A DNA stretch of 64,000 bases, taken from positions 992,001-1,056,000 of the forward strand of contig NC_029530.1 of assembly GCF_001577835.2 (NCBI RefSeq). Reading direction: 5' to 3'. The DNA comes from Coturnix japonica. Taxonomy: Eukaryota > Chordata > Aves > Galliformes > Phasianidae. The notes below the pieces were generated by a model. That model saw only the letters and a list, made by a program, of their open reading frames with translations. It was not told the origin of the DNA and searched no databases. Made by a program: the position numbers and the translations under genes. Below are positions 25,301 through 41,805 of the stretch, piece after piece (within the stretch, counting starts at the first letter, position 1; each line of letters opens with the position of its first letter).

Positions 25301-26050
25301 CCCTCCGGGGGTTACAGTTCTTGCTTTGCATATTATGTGCTTCTCAAGCGTGTGGTTGCTGGACTGTCAGGGTTAGTTTGCGTTCTGCTCATTAATGGTA
25401 CTGATGGAGAACTGACTGTGACTCGTGACCAGACAGATGCTACCTATTTGAACACCAGTCGTTCAGCTTTTTCTTAAGTATTTATTAGAAACAAAACTGA
25501 CCCCAGTAGTTGGGTACTCAGATGTTTGGAGAGACTATTATGCATAAACGTAACTATTGTATGTGAACTTCCACGTTCCTGCGCTGCTGTTAGGCTTCAT
25601 ACAAATATATTTTTAACATCCAAGTATTTAAAAGCATGATTTATCTTAATAATTCTCTAGCCTGTACTTTGGTTCTGGAGCAAAATTCAGGAAGTGGTAG
25701 CTGCCTGACTTCCCACAGGAAGAAAGGTGAAGTGCAAGAAGCCATGCTGTTCTTAACCAAATAAACGTTCAGTTCCAGTATTCTGATGTGTATCTGAGAA
25801 GGGAAGGCGGGGGGAAAGAAAGTCATTCTTAATGCCCCAGTAGATAACAAAGGTTGCTGTATGAATTGTAGTGGGTGCAGCTGCTTGATGCCAGTGCTAA
25901 ATTGGTACAACTATAAAGCCTCATTTCCACTGAGCCTCTGCTTGCTTTTTTCTGCACAATCATATAAGCCTCTGTGTTTGGTCTTTGAGTACTACATGTG
26001 TATTTTTCAGACAATTAGTTTTGAGCAATAAAGTTTGATATTATAAAGTG
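22371..26050 (+). other. DGCR8: DGCR8 3' UTR (long)
   Basis: No splice-supported coding exon follows the TAA at 22368-22370, and no gene is recognisable on either strand up to the convergent TRMT2A end. AATAAA hexamers occur at 25760-25765 and 26027-26032; the latter has a GT-rich element just downstream. The region includes two T-rich runs (about 22531-22560), an AT-rich TATATGTA stretch near 22767-22793, and otherwise ordinary sequence. Its assignment as one 3.7-kb UTR is an inference; earlier cleavage sites are possible. Confidence 0.6.
26027..26032 (+). terminator. DGCR8: Polyadenylation signal, probable distal DGCR8 3' end
   Basis: AATAAA in the context GAGCAATAAAGTTTG is followed within 20-45 bp by TGCTGCAGTGTGATAAGTGT, a good downstream GU-rich element. 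Confidence 0.65.
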
Positions 26051-26398
26051 CTGCAGTGTGATAAGTGTTGTGGTAACCTAAGCACATTCAGGAAAAGGAA
26101 CATTGCTCCCTTGCTTCTTCGGGGTATTTTAAAATAGAACCAAGATTCTTCAGTTGCTGTTGTTAAGCACAACCTGTTACATCACCATCCCACCCAGCTG
26201 TCAGCTACTTCCATGTCACCACAAAACAGCAACTTAACGCTCCATCTCAACTAGAAACCACTCAATATTCACCCATCCCTGTTTCCCCTGGGCAGGCTGA
26301 GAAAAGCCTGATTTAGCCTAAGAGAATATAATTAGGCTGATTCAGGTTAGTATTATGATTAAATAAGTGGAAGCCTTGCAACCACGCTGTTGTTAAGA

Positions 26399-26404
26399 TT
26401 TATT
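26399..26404 (-). terminator. TRMT2A: Polyadenylation signal, probable TRMT2A 3' end
   Basis: TTTATT on the plus strand reads AATAAA on the minus strand, about 80 bp beyond the TRMT2A stop codon. Together with the DGCR8 hexamer it places two convergent 3' ends about 370 bp apart. Confidence 0.65.
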
Positions 26405-26480
26405 ACCTAGGTCTTACAGCAATAATACTATTGAAGCAGCTAAGACACAGAAGCAGTTTCTGGAAAGTATCTCCCAGGCG

Positions 26481-29400
26481 TTACGTTGATTCCTTCTCTT
26501 TGCATGCTGTATCTACAGATACAGAAGTTGCCTCGTTTGCATCAGTGTCAGCTGGGTTGGTACCATCTACGTGCTCTGACTCATCACCTTCTGCTGTGAC
26601 TTGAGCAGTGTCAGGCTTTGCTTCAGCAGAGCTTCCATTTGCATATTCAACCCTTTCAAAGAGTATCAGTAACTCACAGTGCCTGGTCTGAGGGAAGAGA
26701 TCCACAGCCATTGCTTTAACAGGTCGGAAGGCGGCTCCTTTGACTCTGTTGGAGGGGGCCCGGCAAAGGCTTGGTGGGGAAGATGGAGGAAGAACTGTAT
26801 TAATATTTTACTATGCTATTATCACTACTACTCTTTGTCAGCACCCTTGTACATACGTTGCTCCCAAAGCAGCGCCTTTTGTGTCAAGGTGGAAAGTAAA
26901 CTGCAATGAATAGGACTTAAAAAATAAAAAGCCAATCTCAGCCCTCCTCCCCAGCAGCAAGGACTTTGTTTTTACCACTTTCACAAAGTCTAATTAATAC
27001 AAGAACTACTCACTCCACAAAGTTATTCATTGCAGCTCTAGGATTGCAGGACACGTAGATGAGCTTCTTCAGCTGTTCAGCTCTCCTAATTGCAAGGATT
27101 ACCTTGGAATCTAGACAGAGAAAAGAAGAGACTGGATACGAGTGTCAACAGACTCGTGAAAAGTTCCAGCACATGCTCCATCATCAACATAACCGGTGTG
27201 GAACTGCACCGCTTTGAGTTACAGCTGCAGTCTCCCACTTCATTTATTCCATTGGTATTTTCTTGGGCACCCCACCAAAAAACGCAGAGGAGGAGGTGCA
27301 CTTACGCAGTCCTGCTCGAGGTGGATCTACAATCGTAATCAGGTTCTGGGGAGCTAGTACGTTAATTAAGGAAGGAACGATATCTTCAGCCTTCCCACAA
27401 TGAAATTCAACATTACTCAGTTCTATAAAAAAAAGTAAATAAACGTTATTAATTAAGACATCTTTCAATACTCCCAAGTTTCAATACAGTCAATATTCAA
27501 GCCCTGTGCCTTACAAATGACTTGTGCATCAAATTGTCCAAACAGCAGTAACTTCTGTGTGCACCTTATCTCGGCTAAAGCCAAAGCCCACAGAAAATGG
27601 CTGCTGTCAATGCTTTGTTTATAAGGGTAACCATGACTTCGTTTCAAATTTGCACTGAAGTGTTCTATTTATGAGAAAACCAAACATTGACGCTAACTGT
27701 CACCAGGAAAATTGATCCTGCAGATTATTATTCAATTCTGTTTTCAGGAAAGATTATACAGTTAAAACGGACACAGAAAACAAAGATTTTAGCCTCTTAG
27801 CTTAACTAACCGTTAATTTGGGCATTGGCTTTGGCATCCTGCACAGCTTCTTGGCAGAGTTCAATTCCGATCACTTTCTTCACTTTCTACAGAATGAAGG
27901 GGAAAAGATCAGCCCACAATACGGAAATGGAGCAGTTATTCACAGCATCAGCAATTAACAGGAGCTTGGAGCAATACCAGCCTGGAGAACTCATGCCTTG
28001 CAGCCAGAAAGGTTTAAGAAGAAACCCAGGCAAACAATGGGGGCTTTTTCAGATAGAAGCTGGGGGATGGATACCGCTTATCCCAACTCCACTTATGCTG
28101 GGTTGTTCATTTTCTTAGGGGTATATGTATACACACACCAAGTATTCTTTTTGTCATAAGCATTACAAAAGATTAACATCTGGCTGTTACAAGATCACAT
28201 CCAGGGATAGATGTTACTTACGTTAGCCAAGGAAATCCCAATGGTTCCGGTACCACAGCAGACGTCCAGCACGGTGCTTTCTTGGCTCAGCTGTGCCCAC
28301 TCCCTAATGGCAGCGTACAGAACTTCTGCAGCCTGTGTGTTTACCTGTGAAATTAATGTCAAACCAGCCGACTTCATAACAGTAAGTGTGTGTGAATGAG
28401 TTCTAGGAAAGCAGGTTTTCTTCAACCTCATTTCTAAGAAACAAGTCCCATTTATATGTAACTTAATGTCATGTGTGGCTGACTTCCAAGTCATGACACC
28501 ATTACAAAAGTTTAATTTGGTTCTGAAATAGAATGTTTTGGTTTCTATGTTCCTTCTGCTTCAGCACTTAACTCCGTTCCACCAGCACAGACTACATGTT
28601 CAGGATTAAAAGCACTGGGAGGGAAGAATTACCTCTTGGAGAAGGAAACAAGAACTACAAAGATTATGGAACTGCTACTGCACGTTCTGTACAAGGCCAC
28701 TCAGCAGGAAACAAATGGTATCAAAATACTGAAGCAGTGAAAGGAGAAGCTACGTTTGACGTCCCACCAGTAACATTGATGCTCATTTACTGAGCTTGTA
28801 CAGCAGAACACAATACTTAAATGTATTCAATCACAATGAAGGTAGAAAGGTTACATCTCCTAAGTATATGCTATCTTGTTATGGGGAAGCAACCAATTTT
28901 GAAGGCAATGATGCAAATGTAGTTCATTTAGCAGCTCAGTATCATCCTTACTTGGAAAAATGCATGAGGAGAAATTCTAAACTTCAGGCCAAGAAGTTCT
29001 TCATAGATGTATTTATCGCCAGCCACGTGCTCCAAAGGCAAATCTTCCAGATTGGGGGATTTCCTGGGAGGGGAGAAACAAACAAAAAAGCACATAAGTC
29101 TACCTGTTGCCATCTTTCCCAAAGCTGGAGTCATCTTCAAAGCAATACTGCTGGATAGATCCCAGATAGTAATTTATAGTGTGCAACACCAATCGTGTTC
29201 TTTTACAGAATGTCGTCTTGGACGTTTTTTCTTATAATTCTTATTCTATTTATACGCAGTTGGGTCTAAAAAGAGGCAGAACTTGATTGTTGAGAGCAAA
29301 TGGCCATCTGGTGCAGCACACTCTTCTGCAGTGTGACAGTTACCCAGTCAGAGGGTTCACCCACAGGAATGCCATCTGCCTTTCTCCAGGCACCGCTACA

Positions 29401-32376
29401 GGGACGCGGAGGTTTCAGTTTTGTGGGAAAGCTTAATAACTGTTTGGCTAATTAGTAGCGCTGCTGTTACCTTTAGGAACTAGAAACAGGTGAGCTAAGG
29501 GTGTGGAAGCGCCACCGATGTTACTGTTAACAAAACTGCCACCACCCAAATTCCCCGGGGCGAAGCTGAGTCCCGTTACCTTTGGCCTTCCTCCACAAAG
29601 TACAGGGAGGTAACACCGCTCTCCTTCCCCGTCCCTTCAGTGAAGTGTTTTGCCAGAGCGGCCTTCAGCTCAGCTAGCTCTTCTCTGCTTAATTTCTAAA
29701 GGTTTCAGTGGAAAGGAGGGAGAATAATCACCTTTGTGACTTAAAAGAAATGATTTACCACATGCCACCTGTACAGAAGCAGTATATAATAGAGAAGATA
29801 ATTTACTGATGTCAATTAATTGCTCATTTACATGTACTGGATAATTTTAAGTAGAAAAGTAGTACCAAATAACTATTCCATTTCTCTTTCACATGCACTG
29901 TTTGGAAAATCAAATTAATGTAATTTAAAGCAGTGTGTCGTGCATCTCAAATACCTGAGGATTAAAGTAAACGATTGCCATGATGTGGCCGTTCCTGCTG
30001 GTTCGGACCGTGAGCTGCTTCCAGTGACCTTCGTAGGTTTCTGGGCTGTAAACTGAGTAAGGGGTTGACCTGCAATGTGCAGCAGCTCAGTAATTTAACA
30101 AGGAACTGTTGTGAGGGAATAACATTCAATAGTTTACTGAAACAAAAGCAGCTCAGCAGGTAAAGTGATGAACAATATTAAAGCAGAGGCTACATTGATT
30201 GCAGAGAAAAGAATGACTTCCAAATCTTAAGGAAAAAAGGACAGATGAAGTAGATCCTGTCTCCTCCTGCAAAACAATCTGCCCTTAGCTCTTCTCAATC
30301 CTCCTCCGCTTTAATCCATCCAAACTGACAGAGAGCACAGGCAGCCCCTCACCATGGTCTGAAAATGAAACACTTTAAGAACCTTAACAGCAAGTTGAGC
30401 TGCCCATCTTCACAATTATTTGGGGGTTTCAATTGCTGAGGATTTAACTGCTTTTCAAACAAATCACTTATAAGAAAGCCCTGTTGCTCAGCAATCAATG
30501 TTTTAAGGTTGTCTTGCAGGATTCAGCCAAACAAGCAGCTAATTTACAACTGTCCATAGTTAATTCTATGAGTACTCTTCAGTATCTGGGACATCAACAC
30601 TTTCACAGATACCCCATTTCACTTTTGCTCACCTTATGTAGTCCTGAAAAGCCTTTACTACTTTTTTGGCAGCAGCAGGAATGTGAATGGTATCAAACGG
30701 CTCCACCACAGCACAGGTACCACCCTTGTATTTGCCAAGACGACAACCCACAGTTTTGTCTTCTTGATTTACACCGATCCCAATCAAGAACTCGCATTTG
30801 TTGCGATATTCGGTCTAGATTTAAAATAAAGTTACGTCAGAGATTTATACAGCACCTCCTTGTCAACTGTTCCATCCTGGAACTACTCTCATGTGGCTGC
30901 AGGTACATTTCAGATACTCATATACTCATACACGCCTACAGGGCATTTCAGACAGTCCCAGACTTTGGTGGAGGGGAGCTACTGGCCATAGTGATAAAGC
31001 ACCAACAGGATCTGCAATTCCAACAGCAAACTCCTGCGCTCCCTGCACCACACTTACACTAACTACAACACACTGCTGGGGACAGCACAGTATTTAAAGG
31101 CAGATTGTTCTGCTTCTTGCCAACTTTTCCAGGCACTGTTTACATGAAAGGCAACGATGCCTACAGCTGGTGATTAACTGACAGAGGAAGAAAAACCCTC
31201 ACTTGCTTCACTGTCTCTTATGACGGCTGCTTGAAGGCTGAGCTCCCAGAGCGTCCCGTTACCTGTAATGGTGAGGCCTTCACTCCCTCCACAGGGCAGC
31301 ACATCCTGTTGTACTTCTGCTTCTGCAGGAACAGCCAGGGCAGCAGCGCTCTGTTGGTATTTCCAATTTCCCTGCCCGGATCAGAAACAACAATTAAAAA
31401 GTGTGTGTTTGGAACGAGTGAGGTTGACAGTTACAAAAGACTTTTTCTTATCCTTTCATGGCCCACAATGGACATAACAAGTTACCAGAGGAAAAACTCT
31501 TCTCCTGGAGGAAACCCACGTTTTAACAGGGGAACAGATCTCTCAAGTTACCAGACCTGCAGCCCCAGGAAATGACACTTTGTACAACTTTAACTCTATG
31601 TACCAGATTAAGAACGTACCCAGCGCACAGGTGGGACTTTATCTATGGGATTGAGGGAAATGATGGAACAAATACTTCGATCTACAAAGACTGAGCTTGA
31701 AAACCGAGGGGATAATTTGTAAGGGAATCCCGGTGGCACCGGGCCATCTCTGCACAGGCCCTTTTGTGCTGGCATCCTCAGGTGCCCGACTGCGGGCTGA
31801 GGGCGGCGTTACTTGGTGCCATGACTTGGTGCCATGACTTGGTGCCATGACTTGGTGCCATGACTTGGTGCCATGACTTGGTGCCATTACTTGGTGCCAT
31901 TACTTTGCCAGCTTCTGCAGCAGCTGCTCGCAGTCCCGGCGCTTCTCGTCCAGCTGCTGCTCGTAGGGCAGTGCCCACAGCGGGGTCACCACGTCCGCGA
32001 TCCGTTTGCTGACGGGCTCTGCCGGCTCCGTCCCGGTCCCGTCCCGCTCCTCCTGCCGCCGTTTCCTCGCCATGGGGTCGGCTTTGGGCTTGGCCGCCCG
32101 TACTCCGAGGGCCCGGCCCTTCCACGCGGCGCCGTGCAGGACCCGCACGGCCTCGTCCCGCTCCTCCTGGCTCTTGAACGTCACGAAGGCGAACGTCTGT
32201 TTGCCCAGCAGCTTGATCTTGTGCGGGCTCAGCCCGAACTTGGCCAGGAACTTCTTGACGTCGTTGAAGCCGATGTACTTGGGCAGGTTCTGGATCTCCA
32301 CTTTGTAGATCTCGGAGGTGAACAGCTCCGCACGGGTGTACCCGTACACGTCGGGGCCAACCTCGGCCGCGTCCAT
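26481..32376 (-). CDS. TRMT2A: tRNA (uracil-5-)-methyltransferase homolog A (TRMT2A)
   Basis: Coding exons in transcript order: 32376-31904, 31371-31263, 30814-30633, 30069-29955, 29695-29580, 29063-28952, 28344-28222, 27886-27811, 27422-27306, 27110-27014, 26769-26481; 602 aa, somewhat shorter at the N-terminus than human (625). It methylates U54 of cytosolic tRNA to 5-methyluridine using S-adenosylmethionine. Seen: an RRM at about 22-97 (YKVEIQNLP, then QTFAFVTF); a basic patch MARKRRQEE at 102; the SAM-binding motif VLDVCCGTGTIG at 394-405; VDPPRAGL at 467-474; the nucleophile Cys496 in YVSCNPRAAM; and Glu539 in HCELLILFE, the expected general base, spaced 43 residues from the Cys as in human. 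ATG 32376 has a strong context (CCCGCCATGG); a GTG-led extension upstream was not accepted. A minisatellite abuts the exon 1 donor. Introns show no other gene. Confidence 0.97.
31811..31905. repeat. 13-bp minisatellite containing the TRMT2A exon 1 splice donor
   Basis: Seven copies of ACTTGGTGCCATG (plus strand) start at 31811, 31824, 31837, 31850, 31863, 31876 and 31889. The last two end in CCATT instead of CCATG. On the minus strand the array begins exactly at the exon 1 donor, CAAA|GTAATGG, and the next unit repeats CCAA|GTAATGG 13 bp further on. The remaining units read CCAAGTCATGG. The array looks like local expansion of the exon-intron boundary. Confidence 0.93.
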
Positions 32377-32521
32377 GGCGGGATGGGGCGGAGCGGGCAC
32401 GGAGCGAGACGGGGATGGAACGATCAGCAGCGATGATGGTGTTCAAATACAGCGGCACCGAACCGTGCGATCCGACCCGGTACAATACAGACAGCGGCGG
32501 GCTCAGCGCTGCAGCAGCACG

Positions 32522-32532
32522 GCCGCCATCTT
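32522..32532 (-). promoter_or_regulatory. TRMT2A: YY1-type site near the TRMT2A start
   Basis: GCCGCCATCTT is the reverse complement of AAGATGGCGGC, a perfect YY1 core. It lies about 150 bp before the TRMT2A ATG, and this orientation usually places it just inside the transcript. Confidence 0.65.
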
Positions 32533-32770
32533 GGGACGGGACGGCACGGCCGGGGGAGGGGGAACGGGGAGAGAGGAGGGGAGGAGAGCGGGGCTGCAGG
32601 GCCGGGGGTACGGGTGCCGGGCGGGGCTGTGGGCGGCACCGAACCGACACGGAACCGAACCGACACGGCACAGCAGCACACGGACACACGGACAAACGGA
32701 CACGGACACACGCGGCCCAGCACCGCGAGAGGAGAGCAGGGGCGGGGCGGGCGGAGGGCAGGGGCCGTTT

Positions 32771-32786
32771 CCCATCGTGCCTTGCG
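32771..32786 (+). promoter_or_regulatory. ZNF143-like (SBS) site
   Basis: CCCATCGTGCCTTGCG closely follows the ZNF143/Staf consensus CCCA-NN-ATGCCTTGCG as I recall it, with G for A before TGC. Such sites are frequent in bidirectional housekeeping promoters. Confidence 0.6.
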
Positions 32787-32871
32787 GCGGCGCGGGCTGC
32801 GGGAATGAGGTAAAGGCGGGAGGGGCGGGAACGCGGCAGGAAGAGCTGAGACAGCGGGAGAGAACGGGAGG

Positions 32872-38957
<6,086 letters not shown>

Positions 38958-39176
38958 ATCATCCTGGGCCTTGCAGTTTTTCTTTATATTTTTTTCTTTT
39001 TTTTATTTTTACAAGGGACTTTCTAAGGAACTGAATTCACTGTTCAGGTTGTTTTTTCTAAGCTTTTGCCCTTTTGAAGATGTCTTCAGAGAATCCATTC
39101 CCCAGTCATGACAATGTACTGTGCTAACTTTCTTTTCCATAGTGGAAACACGTATTTATGGTCATCCAAAAGAGTG

Positions 39177-39182
39177 AATAAA
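39177..39182 (+). terminator. RANBP1: Polyadenylation signal of RANBP1
   Basis: AATAAA in GAGTGAATAAAACAAAC lies 220 bp beyond the stop codon, giving a short 3' UTR typical of this gene. Confidence 0.8.
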
Positions 39183-39209
39183 ACAAACTTGAAACAGCAT
39201 CAGAGGATA

Positions 39210-41160
39210 GAACTGAGTTTTCTATATACTTTAGAGGCTTATGAATACAATTGTTTCAATGGGTGTTGAGATGCGTATCGTCCTACGCAGGCTAACTAGA
39301 CTAACAGACTTTACGAACAGGGAAGGTTAGGATGGCAGGCGTGTCTTCTGACACTAACCCAGCAATCCTTTCACATTCTTCTCTGCTCTTTGTTCCTGAG
39401 CAGGAAACACACCTGTGAGTCTTGGAATGCGGCAGGTTTGTGACACTGGGCAGTAGAGCACCCTGGTGCACTATTAATGGTGTTCCATTGGACAGGGAAA
39501 ATAAACGTGGGGAGGAAACATTACACGAGACCTGAGTAGTATTTTCCTTTTAGAAAACAAAATCTCAGCTCTACCGCTTATGGAAGTCATTAATGTTAGA
39601 AACACTTGAGTGTAGCATAAAGTTGTAGCTGTGGTCCCAGATCTTCCACAATGTGCTTCTTGCTGACTGAAGGTGGTATTGGTCTCTTATATTAAGATGT
39701 ACGCAAATGAGTCTTAATTGTTGGAGTACCAGCAGTCAGCACATTCTAACAGTTACACTCTAAAATGTATAAGCCTTTGTGTTTTTTTCAGGGCCTTGGA
39801 ACTTAATATTGCTTTTAAGAATTGGAGAGGTGTGGAGCTCTCAGGGTGCGTGCTGGGAGCCTGGCCCTCCTGAAGGGAGAAGCTGAGTTATTCTCCTAGG
39901 TCAGTTGATCATGTTGTACACACTGAAGGGGCACGATTCTCACCATTAATGGGTGAGTCGATCAGATCTCTTTCCTGCAAGCATTAATTGCTTGCCTGGT
40001 TTCAAATTACTGCTAGAGAGTAGGAGAAAATATATATAAAGTGATAAAATCAACACAATTTAAGTCGGGTAGATGAATTGAATTTTGTTGTTAACCACTA
40101 ATACAAGGTCAGTGTTAGATAGCAATGGAATTCTATGTTACTATTCTCAAAAGTATGAAAACTGAACAAAACTTGCTAAACTTTGTATGGTGTTAATATT
40201 GGGTAGTGAGACCTCTGTTCATACAAAGGCTTTCTAAGTAGATCGGGCTCTGCAATCTACCCCAGGAGAACATACGTTCAGAAAAGAACAACTTGCATTT
40301 CTGCTTAGTGCTGCCTGTTGATGCTGCCATGAACCACTAGTCCTAAATGTGGAACTGTAACTACGGTACTCACTTCATTCCAACCAAGTAATTCCTTTAG
40401 TGTCGTACGTGTTCCCCTTCAAGTACAGCAGCTATCGAAGGTCTGTAATTAACAAAGATGGTCAAAAGGCAAAACAGTGTTCTTCAGCGTTTCTGGTTTG
40501 GAAATAACAAAGCGAAGCTCTTTTGAAGTACGTAGCATTTGAATGTGAAAGCCAAATCGTTATCCATGAGTCACTGTAAATTCTCTGATCTGATAATGTC
40601 GAACTGTGTCTGAATTGATAGAAATGACATTTTAAAATTTCAAAATAAATGTAAATTTTCATTTAAAGGATTTGCTTTTTATTTAAAGAGCTGCTGGGGA
40701 TGGGGCTGAGGGCAGCAACGGGGGGATTCGCTTCCACTGACCTGCAGAAGATGGGAGGAAACATCGCTGGGCTTAATATTCTGAGTGTTCTCATCTTAAT
40801 GTTTGTCTCGATACTGACCAAGCCTGTGTAACTATTACCTTCTTTCTCTTTCCCCCGCCCTTGTGCATGTTTAATTGATTTCAAAGCATTTCCCTTCCTG
40901 TTTAGGTTAATTGGTTCATGTTTCCAGTTCATGGATTGCTAACGCTGCTCATTCAAAGTCTGCATTTCCAGGAGCCAAGTGATGAGGGCCCTGGGTGCAG
41001 TCGTTCCTCTGGATGGCGTTTGGCTGAGGAATGTTCTGGTTTTCTCACCCAACAGCTGGTTCCCAACGTCCTGCTGGGTGCAAAGCTCCCCCAAATTGGA
41101 CTTGGCTAAAATTACTCTTGCTTTCAAAATAGAAGGAAGGGGAATAACCCAGAGCTTCAC
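39210..41160. other. RANBP1-ZDHHC8 intergenic spacer
   Basis: Unique, mostly AT-rich sequence without a recognisable exon. Isolated AATAAA hexamers (for example near 39499) could serve longer RANBP1 transcripts. No tandem repeat or mobile element stands out. The sequence turns GC-rich after about 41170. Confidence 0.5.
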
Positions 41161-41169
41161 TACTGCTGT

Positions 41170-41701
41170 CAGCATCTTTGGTGATACCGGTTGCAGAGCG
41201 CAGCTGTCCCGTATCCCACCCCTTCGTGCTGCCGCTCGCTCTTCCCCACACGTCCAGCCCGACGCTTTCGATTTTGCTGCCAACTCCGCAACGCTGAGAA
41301 CCCTCATTTATTTTTCCTTCCCGATCTCTTCCCGTTCCGTTCCAGTCACGGCCATGGCCGCAGCGCTCCGCTCCTCCCGGTACCGCTGGGAGCAGCTCGT
41401 GGTGGCGGCTCATCCCGCAGCCGAACGCCAGCACCGCCCCGAGAGTGCGGCCGTTGTGTGGGAGCTCCGGGGGGCAGCGCCGCCCCGGTAACAGGGAGCG
41501 GCCCCGCAACAACACGGAGCGGCCCCGCCTGAAGGGGCGGCCGACATCCGCCGGGTGGGCCGCGCCGGGGGTGGGATTTCCTGTGCCGTAGGTCAGCCTG
41601 GGCCCGGCCCTCCCCGCTGCCGCCCGTTCCCCGCCGTGCACCGCGTCCCTCCCGGCCGCTCCTCCCGGCTCGGCCCCACTCAGTGATGTGTAAGACACAG
41701 G
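41170..41701 (+). promoter_or_regulatory. ZDHHC8: ZDHHC8 CpG-island promoter and 5' leader
   Basis: CpG density rises sharply from about 41180 and stays high past 42110, with no TATA box. The transcription start cannot be fixed. The leader just before the coding start has an in-frame TGA at 41684-41686. It also has an upstream ATG at 41686 in another frame whose 14-codon ORF overlaps the true start. Confidence 0.65.
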
Positions 41702-41805
41702 ATGCCCGGCAGCACCGGCAAGAGGTTTAAACCGACCAAATACATCCCGGTCTCCACAGCGGCCGCCTTGTTAGTGGGTTCCACGACTTTATTTTTCGTG
41801 TTCAC
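41702..41805 (+). CDS. ZDHHC8: Palmitoyltransferase ZDHHC8, coding exon 1 (partial gene)
   Basis: The exon codes for 34 residues plus two bases of the next codon, starting [17 protein letters not shown] and ending in a hydrophobic run with LFFVF, then the donor AC|GTAAGT. This matches the N-terminus and first transmembrane segment (about 14-34) of ZDHHC8; the YIPV and TAAALLVGS pattern fits ZDHHC8 better than its paralogue ZDHHC5, and synteny agrees. ZDHHC8 is a multi-pass Golgi/plasma-membrane S-acyltransferase whose DHHC cysteine-rich domain lies in later exons outside this window. An in-frame upstream stop supports the start. The next exon should begin with the remaining base of a Thr codon followed by a CPWL-like peptide, which I did not find up to 64000. 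Confidence 0.88.

Larger units (their letters stand above)
32377..32871. promoter_or_regulatory. Bidirectional CpG promoter of TRMT2A (-) and RANBP1 (+)
   Basis: Only 495 bp separate the two divergent start codons. The sequence is very GC- and CpG-rich and has no TATA box. It contains GCCGCCATCTT (32522-32532), a reversed YY1 core suited to a minus-strand start, and CCCATCGTGCCTTGCG (32771-32786), close to the ZNF143 site. A purine-rich run with CAGGAAG (32837-32843) lies just ahead of the RANBP1 ATG. The same head-to-head pair exists in mammals. Confidence 0.85.

Noticed and set aside
41045-41698. 217-codon minus-strand frame and a plus-strand ATG frame at 41353 in the ZDHHC8 CpG island
   Set aside because: Both are Arg/Gly/Pro-rich shadows of CpG-island sequence without recognisable domains or splice support.
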